From positions 1 to 13,154 of the forward strand of contig JAAYHA010000352.1 of NCBI GenBank assembly GCA_012727545.1: 13,154 nt of DNA, given 5' to 3'. Numbering within the stretch: the first letter of the stretch is position 1; each line of letters begins with the position of its first letter. The notes beneath the pieces are model-generated. The model saw only the letters and a list, made by a program, of their open reading frames with translations. It did not search any database and was not told the origin of the DNA. The translations under genes and the position numbers were made by a program. This DNA is from Synergistaceae bacterium. GTDB taxonomy: Bacteria > Synergistota > Synergistia > Synergistales > Synergistaceae. Positions 12,472 through 13,154 of the stretch are shown piece by piece.

Positions 12472-13154
12472 TTGGGAACTGATTTTACAGTTACTCTGCC
12501 CGTACTTTCTTTCGTCTGCCTAATGGTAGGACTTGCGGGTTTTGTCGATGCATCAGCGGGAGGTGGTGGGATAATTGCCCTCCCTGCTTATGTCTTTACG
12601 GGCATGCCCACACATTTTGCATATGGATGCAATAAGTTCTCAAGCGCTTGCGGCACAACTCTCTCAGTTATTAAATTCTGGTCTGCCGGTGCTGTGAACC
12701 TAAGATCTTCACTGTTGGCTGCATTCAGCTCTTTCATAGGATCAGGGATAGCGGCATCTATTGTCCTAAGGATACCGGACCATGTGCTCAAAACAATGCT
12801 GCTGCTTATACTCCCTCTTGCGGCAGTCGTTATATTTCTAAAAAAGGACATGGGTGAAGAGGATAGGTCACACTCTTTGTCCGGGCAGGCAGTTCTCTTT
12901 TTATCGCTTCTGATCGGGTTCCTTGTCGGAGGATATGACGGAATGTTCGGTCCCGGTGCAGGCACATTTGCCATATTCGCCTTCTCTTCAATAATGAAGT
13001 ATGACCTTAAGACGGCTTCCGGAAACGCAAAGATAGTCAACCTGGCCTCAAATTACGCCTCACTTTTGACTTTTGCACTCGCAGGAACAGTCTATTACCA
13101 GATCGCGATCCCTGCGGGAATATGCAACATTATCGGAAATTATATCGGTTCCGC
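12472..13154 (+). CDS. TauE/SafE-family membrane permease, 3' end off window
   Basis: The reading frame is open to the right edge with 227 complete residues of an expected 250 or so. It shows the TauE/SafE pattern of two related halves: GFVDASAGGGGIIALPAYV near the N-terminus, then NKFSS, and in the second half GGYDGMFGPGAGTF followed by SGNAKIVNLASNYAS. Several hydrophobic helices alternate with short loops. Members export or import small anions such as sulfite, sulfoacetate or other organosulfur compounds; the substrate is unknown here. The frame is closed by a stop at 12451. TTG 12472 gives a normal-length N-terminus; it has no clear ribosome site. ATG 12523 would delete much of the first helix. 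The start is therefore uncertain. Confidence 0.85.
   Translation, partial: MGTDFTVTLPVLSFVCLMVGLAGFVDASAGGGGIIALPAYVFTGMPTHFAYGCNKFSSACGTTLSVIKFWSAGAVNLRSSLLAAFSSFIGSGIAASIVLRIPDHVLKTMLLLILPLAAVVIFLKKDMGEEDRSHSLSGQAVLFLSLLIGFLVGGYDGMFGPGAGTFAIFAFSSIMKYDLKTASGNAKIVNLASNYASLLTFALAGTVYYQIAIPAGICNIIGNYIGS

Overview
The window is a compact bacterial chromosomal segment with closely packed genes, strong GGAGG-type ribosome binding sites, several GTG starts and many 4-nt start/stop overlaps. Gene content (rplM-rpsI, rph-rdgB, secG, a lipid-free GerMN membrane protein beside a signal-peptide amidase, a PmbA/TldE protein, a type II nicotinate phosphoribosyltransferase) would fit an anaerobic diderm such as a member of Synergistota. 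That placement is my inference from gene style and order, not from a database search. Almost everything is core or conserved accessory metabolism; I see no transposase, phage, CRISPR, tRNA or rRNA.

Layout. Positions 1-893 (minus) hold most of a CorA-type Mg2+/divalent cation transporter, cut by the window edge. Positions 894-1350 are the longest non-coding stretch. Read on the minus strand it holds the rpsI terminator, a near-consensus promoter, two GC-rich hairpins and a second TTGACA promoter overlaid with palindromes, all leading into corA. Positions 1351-2223 (minus) are rpsI and rplM, preceded by a structured leader at 2224-2372. Positions 2373-9677 (minus) form a nearly gapless run in transcription order: threonine aldolase, TldE/PmbA, N-acetylmuramoyl-L-alanine amidase, GerMN membrane protein, RNase PH, RdgB, SecG, nicotinate phosphoribosyltransferase. 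Positions 9769-11955 (minus) are a translationally coupled trio: YfcE-like phosphoesterase, membrane GAF protein, PHP-domain phosphoesterase.

At about 11956-12053 transcription diverges. A palindromic -10 element (ATTATATAAT) appears to serve a near-consensus plus-strand promoter and could also serve the minus-strand trio. The plus-strand genes are a small helix-turn-helix-like protein (12054-12422) and a TauE/SafE family permease cut by the right edge. A 21-nt promoter box is repeated, with 19 of 21 identical bases, in front of both plus-strand genes, which suggests a shared regulator.

How the genes work together. The large run mixes envelope growth (amidase, GerMN, SecG), RNA and nucleotide quality control (RNase PH, RdgB) and NAD salvage (PncB), a typical growth-linked housekeeping operon. 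No strongly novel system is evident. The best leads are the corA leader, the repeated box and bidirectional promoter around 12 kb, the rplM leader, and the phosphoesterase-GAF-PHP trio.
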